NCBI RefSeq assembly: GCF_001422405.1
Contig: NZ_LMMV01000012.1
Span: 987,466 to 1,051,465, forward strand
Length of the DNA stretch: 64,000 nucleotides
Direction: 5' to 3'
Source of the DNA: Pseudorhodoferax sp. Leaf267
GTDB taxonomy: Bacteria > Pseudomonadota > Gammaproteobacteria > Burkholderiales > Burkholderiaceae_C
Shown: one piece after another, positions 8,151 to 16,732 of the stretch
How the letters are laid out: every line of letters starts with the position of its first letter
How positions within the stretch are numbered: position 1 is the first letter of the stretch
Notes under the pieces: model-generated
What the model saw: the letters and a program-made list of their open reading frames with translations, nothing else
Told to the model about the DNA's origin: nothing
The model's database searches: none
Position numbers and translations under genes: made by a program

Positions 8151-9122
8151 ATGAAACCCCTGTTCTCCCTGTTGCTGGCGGCCGCCTCGCTGTGCTGCGC
8201 ACCGGCTTGGTCCCAAACCGATGCGGCCTATCCCACCAAGCCGATCCGCCTGGTCGTGCCGTTCCCCGCCGGCGGCGCCACCGACCTGTTCGCCCGCATC
8301 CTGTCCACCAAACTGGGCGAGCAGCTGGGCCAGACGGTGATCGTCGACAACAAACCGGGCGCTGGCGGCGCGATCGGTTCCGACCAGGTCGCCAAGGCTG
8401 CGGCGGACGGCTACACGCTGCTGCTGGCGACCACCAGCACGCACTCCGTCGGCCCGGTCCTGAACCCGCGCCTGCCCTATGACACGGTGCGCGATTTCAC
8501 GCCGATCGCCCATGTCGGCAATGCGCCCAGCATCATGCTGGTGCCCAACAGCTCGCCGGCCAGGACTGTCAAGGAATGGATCGCGCTGTCGCGCCAGCAG
8601 CCGGGCAAACTCAACTATGCGTCCAGCGGAAACGGCACCATCGTCCACCTGACGGCCGAGCTGTTCAAGGCGCAGGCCGGCCTGTTCCTCGTGCACATTC
8701 CGTACAAGGGCACGGCCCTGGCCATTCCCGACCTGGCCGCGGGCCAGCTCGACGTGCTGTTCGATTCGCTCCCGACCGGCCTGCCGCATGTGCGCGAAGG
8801 CCGCTTGCGCGCGCTCGGCGTCACCTCGCTGCGGCGCACGCCGATGGCGCCCGAGCTGCCCGCGATCGCCGAGACGCTGCCGGGCTTCGAGTCCAGCACC
8901 TGGTTCGGCCTGTACGGCCCCCGGGCGCTGCCGCCCGCCCTGGTGGCCCGGATCAATACCGCTGCCAACAAGGCCCTGGCCGATGCGGATGCACGCGAGC
9001 GACTGGCGCGCCTGGGCATCGAGCCCGAAGGCGGCACGCCCGGCCAGTTCGCCGCGATGGTCGCGGCCGACCTCGCCAAATGGAAAGCTGTCGTGGTCGA
9101 ACGCAAGATCACGCTGAACTGA
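8151..9122 (+). CDS. Bug-family tripartite tricarboxylate transporter receptor (TctC-like)
   Basis: Periplasmic solute receptor of the Bug/TctC family, 323 residues. It has an N-terminal signal peptide with predicted cleavage after the AWS region (about residue 21), then the family motifs YPTKPIRLVVPFPAGGATD, NKPGAGGAIGSD and GKLNYASSGNG. Receptors of this family bind carboxylates, amides or nicotinate-like ligands; the ligand here is unknown. An ATG at 8139 would add four residues. No TctA/TctB membrane subunits are nearby, as is usual for the many orphan Bug genes of Burkholderiales. The gamma-glutamyltransferase-like gene 27 bases downstream suggests uptake of a gamma-glutamyl or amide compound. 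Confidence 0.93.
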   Translation: MKPLFSLLLAAASLCCAPAWSQTDAAYPTKPIRLVVPFPAGGATDLFARILSTKLGEQLGQTVIVDNKPGAGGAIGSDQVAKAAADGYTLLLATTSTHSVGPVLNPRLPYDTVRDFTPIAHVGNAPSIMLVPNSSPARTVKEWIALSRQQPGKLNYASSGNGTIVHLTAELFKAQAGLFLVHIPYKGTALAIPDLAAGQLDVLFDSLPTGLPHVREGRLRALGVTSLRRTPMAPELPAIAETLPGFESSTWFGLYGPRALPPALVARINTAANKALADADARERLARLGIEPEGGTPGQFAAMVAADLAKWKAVVVERKITLN

Positions 9123-9149
9123 CGCGCCTTCATCCGAACTGGACCTCCC

Positions 9150-10760
9150 ATGCACTTTGACTACGCCAATCCCTACACCTCCGTGCGCACGCCCGTGTTC
9201 GCGCGCAACGTCTGCAGCACCTCCCATCCGCTGGCCGCACAGGCCGGCCTGCGCATGCTGCAGCAGGGCGGCAATGCTGTCGATGCCGCCATTGCCGCGG
9301 CCGCGGCCATGACCATCGTCGAGCCGGTCAGCAACGGCCTGGGCAGCGATGCCTTCTGCATCTTGTGGGACGGCAAGGAACTGCACGGCCTGAATGCCTC
9401 GGGCACGGCACCTGCGAGCTGGACGCCCGGGTACTTCCGCAAGAAGTACGGCGCTGACGCCACCACGCCGCCCAAGCGCGGCATCGATTCCGTCACCGTG
9501 CCGGGCGCCGTCAGCGCCTGGACGGCCCTGTCCACGCGCTTCGGCAAGCTGCCGTTCGCCGACCTGCTGCAGCCGGCCATCGAGATCGCCGAGCGCGGCT
9601 ACCTGATGCCCGTGGTGGTGCAGCAGAAGTGGGAGGCCGCTACCGAAGAGCTGCGCGTGCAGCCCGGCTTCAGCGAAGGCTTCCTGCCCTGGGGCCGCGC
9701 CCCGCGGGTGGGCGAGCTGTTCCAGTTCAAGGCTGCGGCACGTGCATTGCGGGCCATCGCCGAGACCAAGGGCACCGCCTTCTACGGCGGCGAGATTGCG
9801 GCCGCGATCGAAAAGTATTCGGCGGCCCACGGCGGGAGCCTGACGGCGGGCGACTTCGCCGGCTACCAGCCCGAGTGGGTCACACCCATTGCGCGCGACT
9901 ACCGCGGCTACACGCTGCACGAGATTCCGCCGAACGGGCAGGGCATCGCCGCGCTCATCGCGCTCGGCATCCTGGAGAAGTTCGACATCGCCGGCATGGC
10001 CGTGGATGGCGTCGATTCGCAGCATGTGCAGATCGAAGCCATGAAGCTCGCCTTCGCCGACGTCTACCGCTACGTGGCCGATGGCCGCACGATGGAAGTG
10101 ACGCCCGCGCAGATGCTGGACGATGCCTACCTGGCCTCGCGCGCGCGCTTGATCGACATGAAGCGCGCGCAGAACTTCGCGGCCGGCAACCCGGTCAAGG
10201 GTGGCACCATCTACCTGACCGCGGCGGACGAGAACGGCATGATGGTCAGCTTCATCCAGAGCAACTACATGGGCTTCGGCTCGGGCGTGGTCGAGCCCAC
10301 GTTCGGCGTCAGCCTGCAGAACCGCGGCCATGGCTTCAGCCTGCAGGCCGGTCCTAACCAGGTCGCGCCCGGCAAGCGGCCGTTCCACACCATTATCCCG
10401 GCCTTCCTCACCAAAGACGGCCAGCCGGTCATGAGCTTCGGCGTGATGGGCGGCAACATGCAGCCCCAGGGCCACATGCAGACGCTGGTGCGCATGCTGG
10501 ACTACGGCCAGAACCCGCAGGCTGCCTGCGACGCGCCGCGCTGGCGCTTCAATGCCGGGCTGGAGCTCAACGTCGAGGCGGCCATGAACCCGGCCGCGAT
10601 CCAGGGCCTGGCCGCGCGCGGCCACCAGCTGGACGTGATCAACGATTCCTACCAGGACTTCGGCGCCGGCCAGTTCATCTGGCGCGCGGGCGACCCCAAG
10701 GTCGAGGGCTACGTGGCCGCCAGCGACGCGCGCCGCGACGGCCTGGCCGCAGGGTTCTGA
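9150..10760 (+). CDS. gamma-glutamyltransferase family protein (cytoplasmic, YwrD-like)
   Basis: Ntn-hydrolase that probably cleaves a gamma-glutamyl or acyl amide bond. The 536-residue protein has the family N-terminus (STSHPLAAQAGLRMLQQGGN) and the self-processing site at GGT-IYLTAADENG, with Thr353 the expected nucleophile after cleavage. The oxyanion region reads MGGNMQPQGHMQ. There is no signal peptide, unlike E. coli Ggt, so a cytoplasmic hydrolase of the YwrD type is favoured over a periplasmic glutathione transferase. Lying between a Bug receptor and an aminotransferase, it may release an amino acid from an imported conjugate; the substrate is not determinable. Confidence 0.9.
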   Translation: MHFDYANPYTSVRTPVFARNVCSTSHPLAAQAGLRMLQQGGNAVDAAIAAAAAMTIVEPVSNGLGSDAFCILWDGKELHGLNASGTAPASWTPGYFRKKYGADATTPPKRGIDSVTVPGAVSAWTALSTRFGKLPFADLLQPAIEIAERGYLMPVVVQQKWEAATEELRVQPGFSEGFLPWGRAPRVGELFQFKAAARALRAIAETKGTAFYGGEIAAAIEKYSAAHGGSLTAGDFAGYQPEWVTPIARDYRGYTLHEIPPNGQGIAALIALGILEKFDIAGMAVDGVDSQHVQIEAMKLAFADVYRYVADGRTMEVTPAQMLDDAYLASRARLIDMKRAQNFAAGNPVKGGTIYLTAADENGMMVSFIQSNYMGFGSGVVEPTFGVSLQNRGHGFSLQAGPNQVAPGKRPFHTIIPAFLTKDGQPVMSFGVMGGNMQPQGHMQTLVRMLDYGQNPQAACDAPRWRFNAGLELNVEAAMNPAAIQGLAARGHQLDVINDSYQDFGAGQFIWRAGDPKVEGYVAASDARRDGLAAGF

Positions 10761-10783
10761 CCACGACAACAAGGAGAAGCAGC

Positions 10784-11959
10784 GTGCAATTTGCCGACCG
10801 TCTGAAGAACGTGGAGACCTCTGCCATCCGCGAACTGTTCAAGTTGCTGGGCAAGCCCGGCATCATCAGCTTCGCGGGCGGCTTTCCCGACCCCGCCTTG
10901 TTCGATGCCGAGGGCATTGCCCAGGCCGCCGCCGCCGTGCTCAAGGACACGCCGGGCCCGGTGCTGCAGTACGGCGCGACGGAAGGCTACGGCCCGCTGC
11001 GTGAGCAGCTCAGCGGCTTCATGGCGAACAAGGGTGTGAAGGTCGCCCCCGAGGGCCTGATCGTCACCACCGGTAGCCAGCAGGCGCTGGACCTGATCGG
11101 AAAAACCATGATCTCGCCGGGCGACAAGGTCATCGTCGAGGCGCCGACCTTCCTGGCCACGATCCAGTGCTTCCGGCTCTATGGCGCCGACCTGATCGGC
11201 GCGCCCATCGATGCCGATGGCGTGCAGGTCGACGTGCTGGAGCGGCTGATCGAGGAACACAAGCCCAAGCTGGTCTACCTGATCCCCACCTTCGGCAACC
11301 CCAGCGGCGCCACGCTGAGCCTGGAGCGGCGCAAGCGCATCCTTGAGATCGCCGCGCGCACCCGGACGCTCATCGTCGAGGACGACCCCTATTGCGAGCT
11401 GTACTTCGGCAAGCCGCCGCCGCCGTCGATGCTGGCGCTCTCCGGCGAGGTGCCGGGCAGCCGCGACTGGCTGGCGCACTGCGGCTCCATGAGCAAGATC
11501 CTCTCGCCCGGCCTGCGCGTGGGCTGGCTCATCGCGCCGCCGGCGCTGTTGGCCAATGCCACCATGTGCAAGCAGTTCAGCGATGCACATACCTCCAATC
11601 TGACGCAGGCCACGGCCGCGCACTATTTGACGCTGAACCGACTGGACGGCGCGCTGGCGGCGGTGCGCAAGGTCTACGCCGAGCGCGCCCGCGTGATGGC
11701 CGAGAGCCTTCAGCGCGAGCTGGGCGATGCCATCGGTTTCAACCCGCCGCAAGGCGGCATGTTCTTCTGGGCCCGGCTGAACGGCGGGCGCGACGCGGCC
11801 GAGTTCGCGCAGCGTGCCATCGAGCAACTGGTGGCCTTCGTGCCCGGCGCGCCGTTCTACGCCGCAGAGCCCGACCGTTCCACCCTGCGCCTGAGCTTTG
11901 CCACGGCCGACCTCGCCAAGATCGAGGAAGGCATCGCGCGGCTCGGCCGGGCGCTGTGA
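10784..11959 (+). CDS. PLP-dependent aminotransferase (fold type I, MocR/LysN-like)
   Basis: A 391-residue aminotransferase of the class that includes 2-aminoadipate and aromatic transaminases. The Schiff-base lysine is Lys238 in SMSKILSPGLRVGW. Other fold-I marks are TTGSQQALDLI, the NPSG of TFGNPSGATLS, and EDDPYCELYF. The start is GTG at 10784, chosen for the strong ribosome binding site AAGGAG 8 bases upstream. Its stop overlaps the GTG of the SUI1 gene (GTGA), so the two are translationally coupled. Substrate specificity cannot be read from the sequence. Confidence 0.92.
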   Translation: MQFADRLKNVETSAIRELFKLLGKPGIISFAGGFPDPALFDAEGIAQAAAAVLKDTPGPVLQYGATEGYGPLREQLSGFMANKGVKVAPEGLIVTTGSQQALDLIGKTMISPGDKVIVEAPTFLATIQCFRLYGADLIGAPIDADGVQVDVLERLIEEHKPKLVYLIPTFGNPSGATLSLERRKRILEIAARTRTLIVEDDPYCELYFGKPPPPSMLALSGEVPGSRDWLAHCGSMSKILSPGLRVGWLIAPPALLANATMCKQFSDAHTSNLTQATAAHYLTLNRLDGALAAVRKVYAERARVMAESLQRELGDAIGFNPPQGGMFFWARLNGGRDAAEFAQRAIEQLVAFVPGAPFYAAEPDRSTLRLSFATADLAKIEEGIARLGRAL

Positions 11960-12315
11960 AGCCGGCCGCCGGCCGCGGCGGCCTGGTCTATTCGACCGAA
12001 GCCGGTCGCATGTGCCCGGACTGCCGCCAGCCCATCGCGCAATGCACCTGCCGGCAGGCGGCCCCACCCAAGACCGATGGCATCGTCCGCGTGTCGCTGG
12101 ACACCAAGGGTCGCAAGGGCAAGGGCGTCACGGTGGTCAAGGGCGTGCCCGTCGATGCGCAGGCGCTGCTGGCGCTGGGCAAGCAGCTCAAGGCCGCCTG
12201 TGGCTCGGGCGGTACGGTGAAGGACGGGCAGATCGAGGTGCAGGGCGACCACTGCACATTGGTGATGGATGCCCTGCGCAAGCAGGGATACACGGTCAAG
12301 CGCGCAGGCGGCTAG
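11956..12315 (+). CDS. SUI1/eIF1-family translation factor (YciH-like)
   Basis: A 119-residue small basic protein of the bacterial SUI1 family, thought to influence start-site fidelity. The N-terminus has a cysteine-rich segment (CPDCRQPIAQCTC), and the SUI1 core follows (VRVSLDTKGRKGKGVTVVKG). The start is GTG at 11956, four bases inside the aminotransferase gene; starting at the first ATG (12010) would remove the conserved GGLVYST segment. It converges on a glutathione transferase gene and both stop on the same CTAG tetranucleotide. Confidence 0.9.
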   Translation: MKPAAGRGGLVYSTEAGRMCPDCRQPIAQCTCRQAAPPKTDGIVRVSLDTKGRKGKGVTVVKGVPVDAQALLALGKQLKAACGSGGTVKDGQIEVQGDHCTLVMDALRKQGYTVKRAGG

Positions 12316-12938
12316 GCCGCGCCGGCCTCTTCCGCCAGCGCCTTTTGGACGGCCGGGCGCTGTTCCATGCGCTGGTGGTGCGCGTGGGTGGCGGGCAGCC
12401 CGGCCAAGTCCACGCCATCGCCGGGCAGCCAGCTCGCGATCGTGTAGAGGTAGGCGTCGGCCACCGAATAGGTCTCGCCCAGCACCCAGGGCCCCTTGAA
12501 CATGTGCGCTTCGATCAACTCGAAACACTCGCGCATGTTGCTCGCCACTTTCAGCTGCATGGACTTCTGCGCGGCCGGGTCGTCCGACCAGCGCGCGCCC
12601 CGGAAGCGGTGGGCATGGGCCACATGGACCGTGGCGCACAGGTAGCTGTTGAAGGCCTGCAGTTGCGCGAAGGCGAAGGGGTCGTCCAACGGCGCCAGAT
12701 GCGCTGCCGGGAAGCTCTGTGCGATGAACGCCAGGATCGCGGGCGTCTCGGTCAGCGTGCCCTGCGGCGTGACGAGCGCCGGCACGCGCGCCTTGGGGTT
12801 CACGGCCAGGTAGGCCGGCTTGCGTTGTTCGCCTTCCAGGAAGTTGAGCTTGACCAGTCCATACGCTGCGCCGCTTTCGGCCAGAGCGATGTGGGAAGCG
12901 CGTGCGCACGTGTTGGCACCGTAATAGAGCGTGAGCAT
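12312..12938 (-). CDS. glutathione S-transferase family protein
   Basis: A 208-residue cytosolic GST. The thioredoxin-like N-terminal domain begins MLTLYYGANTCARASHIAL and contains the glutathione-site segment RVPALVTPQG-x-LTETPAIL (Val-Pro turn and Glu-Thr). An all-helical C-terminal domain follows. The family covers conjugating, peroxidase and dehalogenating enzymes, and the exact role is unknown. It is transcribed alone, convergent with the SUI1 gene. Confidence 0.92.
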   Translation of the reverse strand: MLTLYYGANTCARASHIALAESGAAYGLVKLNFLEGEQRKPAYLAVNPKARVPALVTPQGTLTETPAILAFIAQSFPAAHLAPLDDPFAFAQLQAFNSYLCATVHVAHAHRFRGARWSDDPAAQKSMQLKVASNMRECFELIEAHMFKGPWVLGETYSVADAYLYTIASWLPGDGVDLAGLPATHAHHQRMEQRPAVQKALAEEAGAA

Positions 12939-13038
12939 GGTGGGGCCTTAGACAAGAAGCGCGCAAGTGTAGCCCCGGGGCGCTTGTCCTACAGGGGGGC
13001 AAGCGCCTGGGAGGGCGCAGGGGCCGGTGCCGTCCGGC

Positions 13039-13066
13039 TTGGTGCAAACGGCTGGAAACATAGACT
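13039..13066 (+). promoter_or_regulatory. candidate sigma70 promoter of the secreted-protein gene
   Basis: TTGGTG at 13039-13044 and TAGACT at 13061-13066 are separated by 16 bases and lie 35 bases before the ATG at 13101. The downstream stretch is locally AT-rich. The match is moderate and no transcript evidence is available. Confidence 0.35.
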
Positions 13067-13100
13067 TGCTGTATTCCGAAAAACACCTGAGAGGCTGACC

Positions 13101-13625
13101 ATGTCCGCACCCCAACGCCACAACGGCAGCGCCCGTACCTCATTCCTGTCCTTTGGCTTGGTCTGTGTCCTGGCCGTGGGCGCTGCCACGGCACAGATCT
13201 CCGCGCCTGCACAGCCGGCACCACCGGCCCAGATCTCCGAGCCTGGCAATACGGGCATCGACCGGTCCGGCAGTTTCGAACGTGAGCGCGCCGCCTGCAT
13301 GAACGGCGCCACGCAGCAGGCGCAGGACACCTGCCTGCGCGAGGCGGCCAACGCTGCCGCCGACAAGCGCAAGGGTGAGATCGGCACGGCGCCGTCGCCA
13401 GAACTGACGGCCAATGCCATGCGCCGCTGCGAAGCGCTAGGCGGCGAGGACCACGCCGCCTGTACGGCCCGCGTCCTCGGCTACGGCAATGCGCGAGGCA
13501 GCGTGGCCGGCGGCGGCGTGATCCGCGAAGTCGAAACTGTGGTCGTGCCGCCTGGGCAGTCCGAAGTGACCATCGTGCCCAAGACCGACAACCCGGTGTT
13601 GGTGATGCCCGCTCCGGCAAAGTGA
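13101..13625 (+). CDS. small secreted protein of unknown function
   Basis: A 174-residue protein not recognised as a named family. A signal-peptide-like hydrophobic stretch (SFLSFGLVCVLAVGAATA, about 14-31) is followed by a Pro/Ala-rich linker. Four later cysteines fall in two similar pairs, each about ten residues apart (CMNGATQQAQDTC and CEALGGEDHAAC), suggesting a duplicated helical hairpin closed by disulfides. The C-terminal third is rich in beta-branched residues and ends in PAPAK. It is probably periplasmic. It abuts the convergent ProQ-family gene with no spacer. Confidence 0.75.
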   Translation: MSAPQRHNGSARTSFLSFGLVCVLAVGAATAQISAPAQPAPPAQISEPGNTGIDRSGSFERERAACMNGATQQAQDTCLREAANAAADKRKGEIGTAPSPELTANAMRRCEALGGEDHAACTARVLGYGNARGSVAGGGVIREVETVVVPPGQSEVTIVPKTDNPVLVMPAPAK

Positions 13626-14348
13626 TTAGCGTGCGGCCTTGACGCGGCGATCGTCCGCGGCCTGGGCCAGCGCTTTGGCCACCACGCCGGGCTGCATGCC
13701 ATAGCTGTCGGCAAAGGCTTCCATGCTCGTGCCACTGGCTTCGAAAGCGCGCATCAACGCTTCCCGGCGCGCGATCTCGCCGGCTTGGTCCAGGTCCGAC
13801 TGGTCCAGCAGGGCGCCCAGCACATCGGGGTTGATCTTGGCCGCCGCTGCATAGCCGGCCCGGTCTAGGCCGCTGGCGACGAACAGTTCTCGCAGGCGTG
13901 CCCGCATCGCAGGCTGCAGGTCTTCCGTGCTGCGGGCCTGGCGTCTGCGGAACAGCTCCATCGCGGCGTGGTGCACGTGGTCGATCGCGAGTTCGCCGGC
14001 AGGCTTTCCGTCAAGATCATGGCGCGGCACACCCCGTGCGATGCTCTCCAGGTACCGAGTAGAGCGCGTGTGCTGGCCCAGCGCCTCCTTCAGCGCGGCA
14101 GCTTCGAAAACGCCGGCGTGGCGTTCCATGATGTCCTGGAAGGTGCCCAATTTGAGCGGCAGGAACCGGGAGCCAAACAGCTGCGGATGCAGCGCGGCCA
14201 GTTGCTCCAGCACGGGATGCACGGGACGGCCGCGGCGCGCTTGCGCGGCCGGGTCAGGGCGCTGGTGGCGCCTGCGGCTCTTGCCGGGTTTGCCCTCGGC
14301 GACGGCGTCGGCAGGCTCAGTGGCAGGGGACAAGTTGTCGGCGCTCAT
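13626..14348 (-). CDS. ProQ/FinO-domain RNA-binding protein
   Basis: A 240-residue protein with one ProQ/FinO domain in its middle (about 45-150; RPVHPVLEQLAALHPQLFG and LPLKLGTFQDIMERH are diagnostic). A basic N-terminal tail (GKSRRRHQRPD) precedes it and a helical C-terminal region follows. Family members bind structured 3' ends of mRNAs and small RNAs. The start at 14348 (MSADNLSPATEP) is preferred because the region upstream, although open, lacks family-like sequence. It reads divergently from the small proline-rich gene across a region with a perfect palindrome. Confidence 0.9.
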   Translation of the reverse strand: MSADNLSPATEPADAVAEGKPGKSRRRHQRPDPAAQARRGRPVHPVLEQLAALHPQLFGSRFLPLKLGTFQDIMERHAGVFEAAALKEALGQHTRSTRYLESIARGVPRHDLDGKPAGELAIDHVHHAAMELFRRRQARSTEDLQPAMRARLRELFVASGLDRAGYAAAAKINPDVLGALLDQSDLDQAGEIARREALMRAFEASGTSMEAFADSYGMQPGVVAKALAQAADDRRVKAAR

Positions 14349-14420
14349 GGGTTGGGGCTGTTCGAGGAAAACCGCGCATTGTAGAAAGGCCGCCATGGCG
14401 CGCTGCGCTGGCCCGTGTGT

Positions 14421-14435
14421 CCTTGTGTCACAAGG
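14421..14435. promoter_or_regulatory. perfect 15-base palindrome, operator-like
   Basis: CCTTGTG-T-CACAAGG is a perfect inverted repeat with 7-base arms, in the 167-base gap between the divergent ProQ/FinO gene and the 60-residue protein gene. It is placed where a dimeric repressor could control either gene. It does not match the CRP or FNR consensus, and no regulator is assigned. Confidence 0.4.
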
Positions 14436-14515
14436 CGGGGATGTGGACAAAAGTCACGAAAACTTCATGGTGCGCTGCCTACACTGGCCCGGCCCGCACA
14501 GCAGGAGATGCCGCC

Positions 14516-14698
14516 ATGTTCCGCCCCTACGACCCGCCGCCGTCCCGCCCGCCTTCCCGGCCAGGCCATCCGGTGCCGGCGCCCCATGGCTCGCCGGCTG
14601 CGGCCGTCCCCGCACCGCCGGCCTACGTCCCGCCGCTGCCCAGCAACTGGGACCAACTGGACCCGGACCAACGCGTGCGCAGCATCGGCGAGTGGTAA
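14516..14698 (+). CDS. 60-residue proline-rich small protein
   Basis: ATG at 14516 follows a good ribosome binding site (AGGAG, 14503-14507, within GCAGGAGATG). The first 40 residues are mostly Pro, Ala, Arg and Ser; the last 20 form a different, charged segment ending LDPDQRVRSIGEW. The sharp change from disordered tail to amphipathic end, plus the good ribosome binding site, argues that it is real. It has no signal peptide or membrane segment. I do not recognise a function. The stop lies three bases from the convergent luciferase-like gene. Confidence 0.65.
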   Translation: MFRPYDPPPSRPPSRPGHPVPAPHGSPAAAVPAPPAYVPPLPSNWDQLDPDQRVRSIGEW

Positions 14699-14701
14699 GG
14701 C

Positions 14702-15688
14702 TCAACCGGCCTGCACCTGGGCGAGGATCTCGTAGGACCTCAGCCGCGCGGCATGCGCGTGGATCTGCGAAGTGATCATGAGTTCGTCGGCGCCGGTGCG
14801 GGCCACGAAGTCCCGGACCTGGCGGCGCACGGTGTCTGGTGAACCGATGGCCGCACAGGTCAGCGTCTGCGACAGGATCGCGCGCTCGGGCGGCGTCAAT
14901 CCTTCTTCATAACCCTCACGCGGTGGCTGCAGCCGCGACGGGCGGCCACTGCGCAGGTTCACGAAAGCCTGTTGCATCGAGGTGGCGAGGAAACGGCCTT
15001 CCTCGTCCGTGTCGGCTGCAAACACATTGAATCCCAGCATCACATGCGGCTTGGCCAGTTGCGCCGAGGGCTTGAACCGCGCGCGGTAGATGGCCACCGC
15101 ATCCATCATCGCGGCCGGCGCGAAGTGCGACGCGAACGCGTAGGGCAGGCCCAGTTCGGCGGCCAGTTGCGCACCGAACAGGCTGGAGCCCAGAATCCAG
15201 ATCGGCACCTGCAGGCCCGTGCCGGGCACGGCCTGGATGCGGCTGTGGGCCGCGGCGGGCGACAGCAGGTGCATGAGCTCGACCACGTCCTGCGGGAACA
15301 TGTCGGCCGTCTCGATCGCGTCGCGCCGCAGCGCGCGGGCTGTGGCCTGGTCAGACCCCGGCGCGCGACCCAGGCCCAGGTCGATACGGCCCGGGAACAG
15401 CGACTCCAGCGTACCGAACTGCTCGGCGATGACCAGCGGCGAATGGTTGGGCAGCATGATGCCGCCAGCGCCCACGCGGATGGTGCGCGTGCCGGCCGCC
15501 ACATGGCCGATCACGACCGAGGTCGCGGCGCTGGCAATGCCGGGCATGCCGTGGTGTTCGGCCAGCCAGAAGCGCTGGTAGCCCCAGCGTTCGGCGTGCT
15601 GCGCGAGATCGCGGCTGTTGTGGAAGGACTGGGCGGCACTGCCGCCCTCGGTGATGGGGCACAGGTCGAGAACGGAGAGAGCGGTCAT
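14702..15688 (-). CDS. LLM-class flavin-dependent oxidoreductase (YhbW-like)
   Basis: A 328-residue bacterial-luciferase-like monooxygenase that would use reduced FMN (or F420-like flavin) and oxygen. Typical segments are [17 protein letters not shown] near the N-terminus, [19 protein letters not shown], and [17 protein letters not shown]. This is the subgroup to which E. coli YhbW belongs; the substrate is unknown. It follows the HAD dehalogenase gene by about 50 bases on the same strand, so co-transcription is possible. Confidence 0.92.
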   Translation of the reverse strand: MTALSVLDLCPITEGGSAAQSFHNSRDLAQHAERWGYQRFWLAEHHGMPGIASAATSVVIGHVAAGTRTIRVGAGGIMLPNHSPLVIAEQFGTLESLFPGRIDLGLGRAPGSDQATARALRRDAIETADMFPQDVVELMHLLSPAAAHSRIQAVPGTGLQVPIWILGSSLFGAQLAAELGLPYAFASHFAPAAMMDAVAIYRARFKPSAQLAKPHVMLGFNVFAADTDEEGRFLATSMQQAFVNLRSGRPSRLQPPREGYEEGLTPPERAILSQTLTCAAIGSPDTVRRQVRDFVARTGADELMITSQIHAHAARLRSYEILAQVQAG

Positions 15689-15737
15689 GGTGCCGGCATC
15701 CTAGCCGCGCAGCGCAGATGCTGCTGGCGTGCGGTCT

Positions 15738-16436
15738 TCAGGCCCCGAGCTGCTCCGCCAGGTCGATGAAGTCGCGGCTGTGCCAGGTGTTGCCCGGCTG
15801 GGGCGCGACGTCCTTGGGCTGGCCCGGGCCGAACTCCAGCGGGCGCTCGACGTAAGCGGTCTGCAGGCCGCAGCCACGCGCGGCGGCCAGGTCGCTGTGG
15901 TGCGCTGCCACCAGCATGACCTGCTGCGGCGCCACGTCGAACACCCTGGCCACGCCCAGGTAGGTGGCCGGGTCGGGCTTGTAGGCGCGGAACACCTCGG
16001 CCGACAACACACAATCCCAGGGCAGGCCGGCGCGCTTGGCCATGTTGGTGAGCAGGCCGATGTTGCCGTTGGACAGCGTGCAGATCGTGAAGCGCGCCTT
16101 GAGCCGCGCCAGGCCGGGCACCGCGTCGGGCCACGGGTCCAGCCGGTGCCAGGCCTTGTTCAAGTGGCGGCGCTCCTCCTCAGGCATGTCGGCCAGCCCG
16201 AAGCGCGGCAGGATCTCGTCCAGGATCATGCGGTGCAGGTCGTCGATCAAGGTCCAGCCCAGCTCGCCCGAAGCCACGCGCCGCATGGCCGGCGCATAGC
16301 CGGCGCGCCAGGCCAGGGCGAAGGCGCTGGCGTCCACGGCAGGGCGCAGGGCCGCAATCTCCCGTGCGATGCTGCCGTGCCAATCGACCACGGTGCCGAA
16401 GGTGTCGAAGGCCAGGATGTCGGGCAAATTGCGCAT
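15738..16436 (-). CDS. haloacid dehalogenase, type II (HAD superfamily)
   Basis: A 232-residue HAD hydrolase of the L-2-haloacid dehalogenase type. The nucleophile motif AFDTFGTVVDW is at residues 9-19 (Asp11), motif II is TLSNGN, the lysine is in YKPDPATY, and motif III is VAAHHSDLAAARGCG. The pattern fits 2-haloacid dehalogenases, but many members act on other substrates. Start MRNLPDILAFD at 16436 gives the usual length; the frame continues open upstream into the intergenic region without family similarity. Confidence 0.88.
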   Translation of the reverse strand: MRNLPDILAFDTFGTVVDWHGSIAREIAALRPAVDASAFALAWRAGYAPAMRRVASGELGWTLIDDLHRMILDEILPRFGLADMPEEERRHLNKAWHRLDPWPDAVPGLARLKARFTICTLSNGNIGLLTNMAKRAGLPWDCVLSAEVFRAYKPDPATYLGVARVFDVAPQQVMLVAAHHSDLAAARGCGLQTAYVERPLEFGPGQPKDVAPQPGNTWHSRDFIDLAEQLGA

Positions 16437-16732
16437 GGATGGGATTCCTCGTCGATCGGCTGTTGCCGCAAGCCGGACATTTGCTTCGGCCCTCGCACCG
16501 AAATGCAGCAGAAAGTGTATCGTTCGGTGTTTTTTTGAGATGACCGTCTGGCACCGGGCTTGCATGCGGCCGGGCAGCGACGGATTGTGTCGGGTTTGCA
16601 AAGCTGGCGCGCCAAGCGCCATGGCAGGGAACTCGGCGCAGCCCGCGCTGTCCACCGTTTGCCGACAGCGACACCCTGTGCACTGGCCGTTCAGCCCCAC
16701 CGACCAACCCGCGGGCGCCGTCCCGTTGATCC
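16437..16732. other. intergenic region upstream of the RND operon
   Basis: About 296 bases between the divergent dehalogenase and efflux genes, presumably holding both promoters. It has a short TTCGG/CCGAA inverted repeat near 16485-16502 and a run of seven T at 16530-16536 just after GTATCGTTCGGTG. No TetR- or MarR-type regulator gene is adjacent and no convincing operator palindrome was found. The right-hand half is GC-rich and featureless. Confidence 0.4.

Noticed and set aside
16485..16540. Possible intrinsic terminator (T-run at 16530-16536 after a TTCGG/CCGAA repeat).
   Set aside because: The stem is only 5 bases, lies about 28 bases before the T-run, and no gene transcribed toward it ends nearby.
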